A stretch of DNA of 5,575 nt from the NCBI GenBank assembly GCA_024278715.1, contig JAJRSN010000265.1:1-5575 (forward strand), read 5' to 3'. The stretch's first letter is position 1. Each line of letters starts with the position of its first letter. The stretch is from Calditrichota bacterium. GTDB lineage: Bacteria > Calditrichota > Calditrichia > Calditrichales > Calditrichaceae. Positions 5,183-5,575 of the stretch are shown here, one piece after another. Below the pieces are notes generated by a model that saw only the letters and a program-made list of their open reading frames with translations, was not told the origin of the DNA and made no database searches. The position numbers were made by a program, and so were the translations under genes.

Positions 5183-5575
5183 TTAAATAAGACCGAGTTC
5201 CTTCCCGACGCGATTAGTGATTTCCAGGATTTTCTCCAGGTCTTCGTCGGTGTGGGTTGACATAAAACTGGTGCGGATTAGCGCCTGATCCGGAGCGACA
5301 GCCGGACTGATAACGGCATTGGAGTAAACCCCTTCTTCAAACAAACGTTTCCAGAAATAGAATGTTTTGTCGTCATCACGGATGTAAATGGGAATAATCG
5401 GGGTGTCCTTACTGGAGCCAATATCGAATCCCAGATTTTTAAACTCTCTGCGCATTTTTTCGCTGATTTCACGTAACCGCTGCATGTGTTCGGGTTCGTT
5501 TTCGATAATTTCCAATGTTTTTATTACGGCGGCTGTGGCGGCGGGCGTGGGTGCGGCGGAAAAAATCAATGAGCT
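5183..5575 (-). CDS. PLP-dependent alpha-oxoamine synthase, C-terminal part (serine palmitoyltransferase/BioF/Kbl-like)
   Basis: The 3' end of a gene whose start lies beyond the right edge; 130 codons plus the stop are present. Alpha-oxoamine synthases condense an amino acid with an acyl-CoA or acyl-ACP, releasing CO2. The visible part has the family block LIFSAAPTPAA, which comes just after the PLP lysine region. It also has a small-domain core TPIIPIYI, the segment LFEEGVYSNAVISPAV, and RTSFMSTHT, which holds the conserved Arg that contacts the substrate carboxylate. The last part of the protein is an amphipathic helix. The reading frame is open to the window edge; a TTG at 5567-5569 encodes the Leu of LIFSA and is not a start. 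The PLP lysine itself is outside the window. The wording of the C-terminus is closest to serine palmitoyltransferase-like enzymes as I remember them, but 8-amino-7-oxononanoate synthase and glycine C-acetyltransferase share this fold and cannot be excluded. Confidence 0.88.
   Translation of the reverse strand, partial: SSLIFSAAPTPAATAAVIKTLEIIENEPEHMQRLREISEKMRREFKNLGFDIGSSKDTPIIPIYIRDDDKTFYFWKRLFEEGVYSNAVISPAVAPDQALIRTSFMSTHTDEDLEKILEITNRVGKELGLI

Noticed and set aside
5567..5569. TTG as a start codon for a short stand-alone protein at the right edge
   Set aside because: The frame stays open to the window edge, and this codon encodes the Leu of the conserved LIFSA block, so the gene is cut by the window rather than starting here.

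Overview
The window is about 5.6 kb of ordinary, densely coded, AT-leaning bacterial chromosome. Three things point to the Fibrobacterota-Chlorobiota-Bacteroidota side of the tree, perhaps a Calditrichota- or Ignavibacteria-like lineage: a prolyl-tRNA synthetase of the archaeal/eukaryotic type, a rhomboid with a helical C-terminal extension, and heptameric intergenic repeats. This placement is inference from memory of the families. Good GAGG-type ribosome sites before most genes, including one complete AAGGAGGTGA, argue against a typical Bacteroides-like genome, where such sites are weak. I see no phage, insertion sequence, CRISPR array or defence genes.

Layout. Bases 1-267 are non-coding and hold two different arrays of degenerate 7-bp repeats, one purine-rich (1-76) and one built on CATTACG/CTTAACG (175-245). 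A TrkA/KtrA-type potassium-transport regulator follows (268-954). Next is a single tRNA-Arg(CCG) gene (1052-1125) with a plausible promoter of its own, then proS (1332-2762). A rhomboid intramembrane protease (2886-3722) follows, with a small cysteine-rich DUF1540-like protein (3756-3992) 33 bp behind it. All of these read on the + strand. A symmetrical hairpin with A and T tracts (4007-4037) ends this block and also serves the opposite strand.

From 4036 to the right edge the genes read on the - strand. The 3' part of a PLP-dependent alpha-oxoamine synthase (5183-5575, cut by the window edge) is followed 16 bp later by a 376-residue GNAT-fold acyltransferase-like protein (4036-5166). They look like the last two genes of one operon. 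The synthase tail resembles bacterial serine palmitoyltransferase. The GNAT protein resembles the family to which I believe the bacterial ceramide synthase belongs. The pair may therefore make an N-acylated sphingoid-type lipid. This is the most promising biological lead in the window, but it rests on family resemblance and context only.

The + strand genes are a potassium-transport regulator, translation genes and a membrane protease, and they show no obvious common pathway. Only the rhomboid and the small cysteine-rich gene are close enough to suggest co-transcription.
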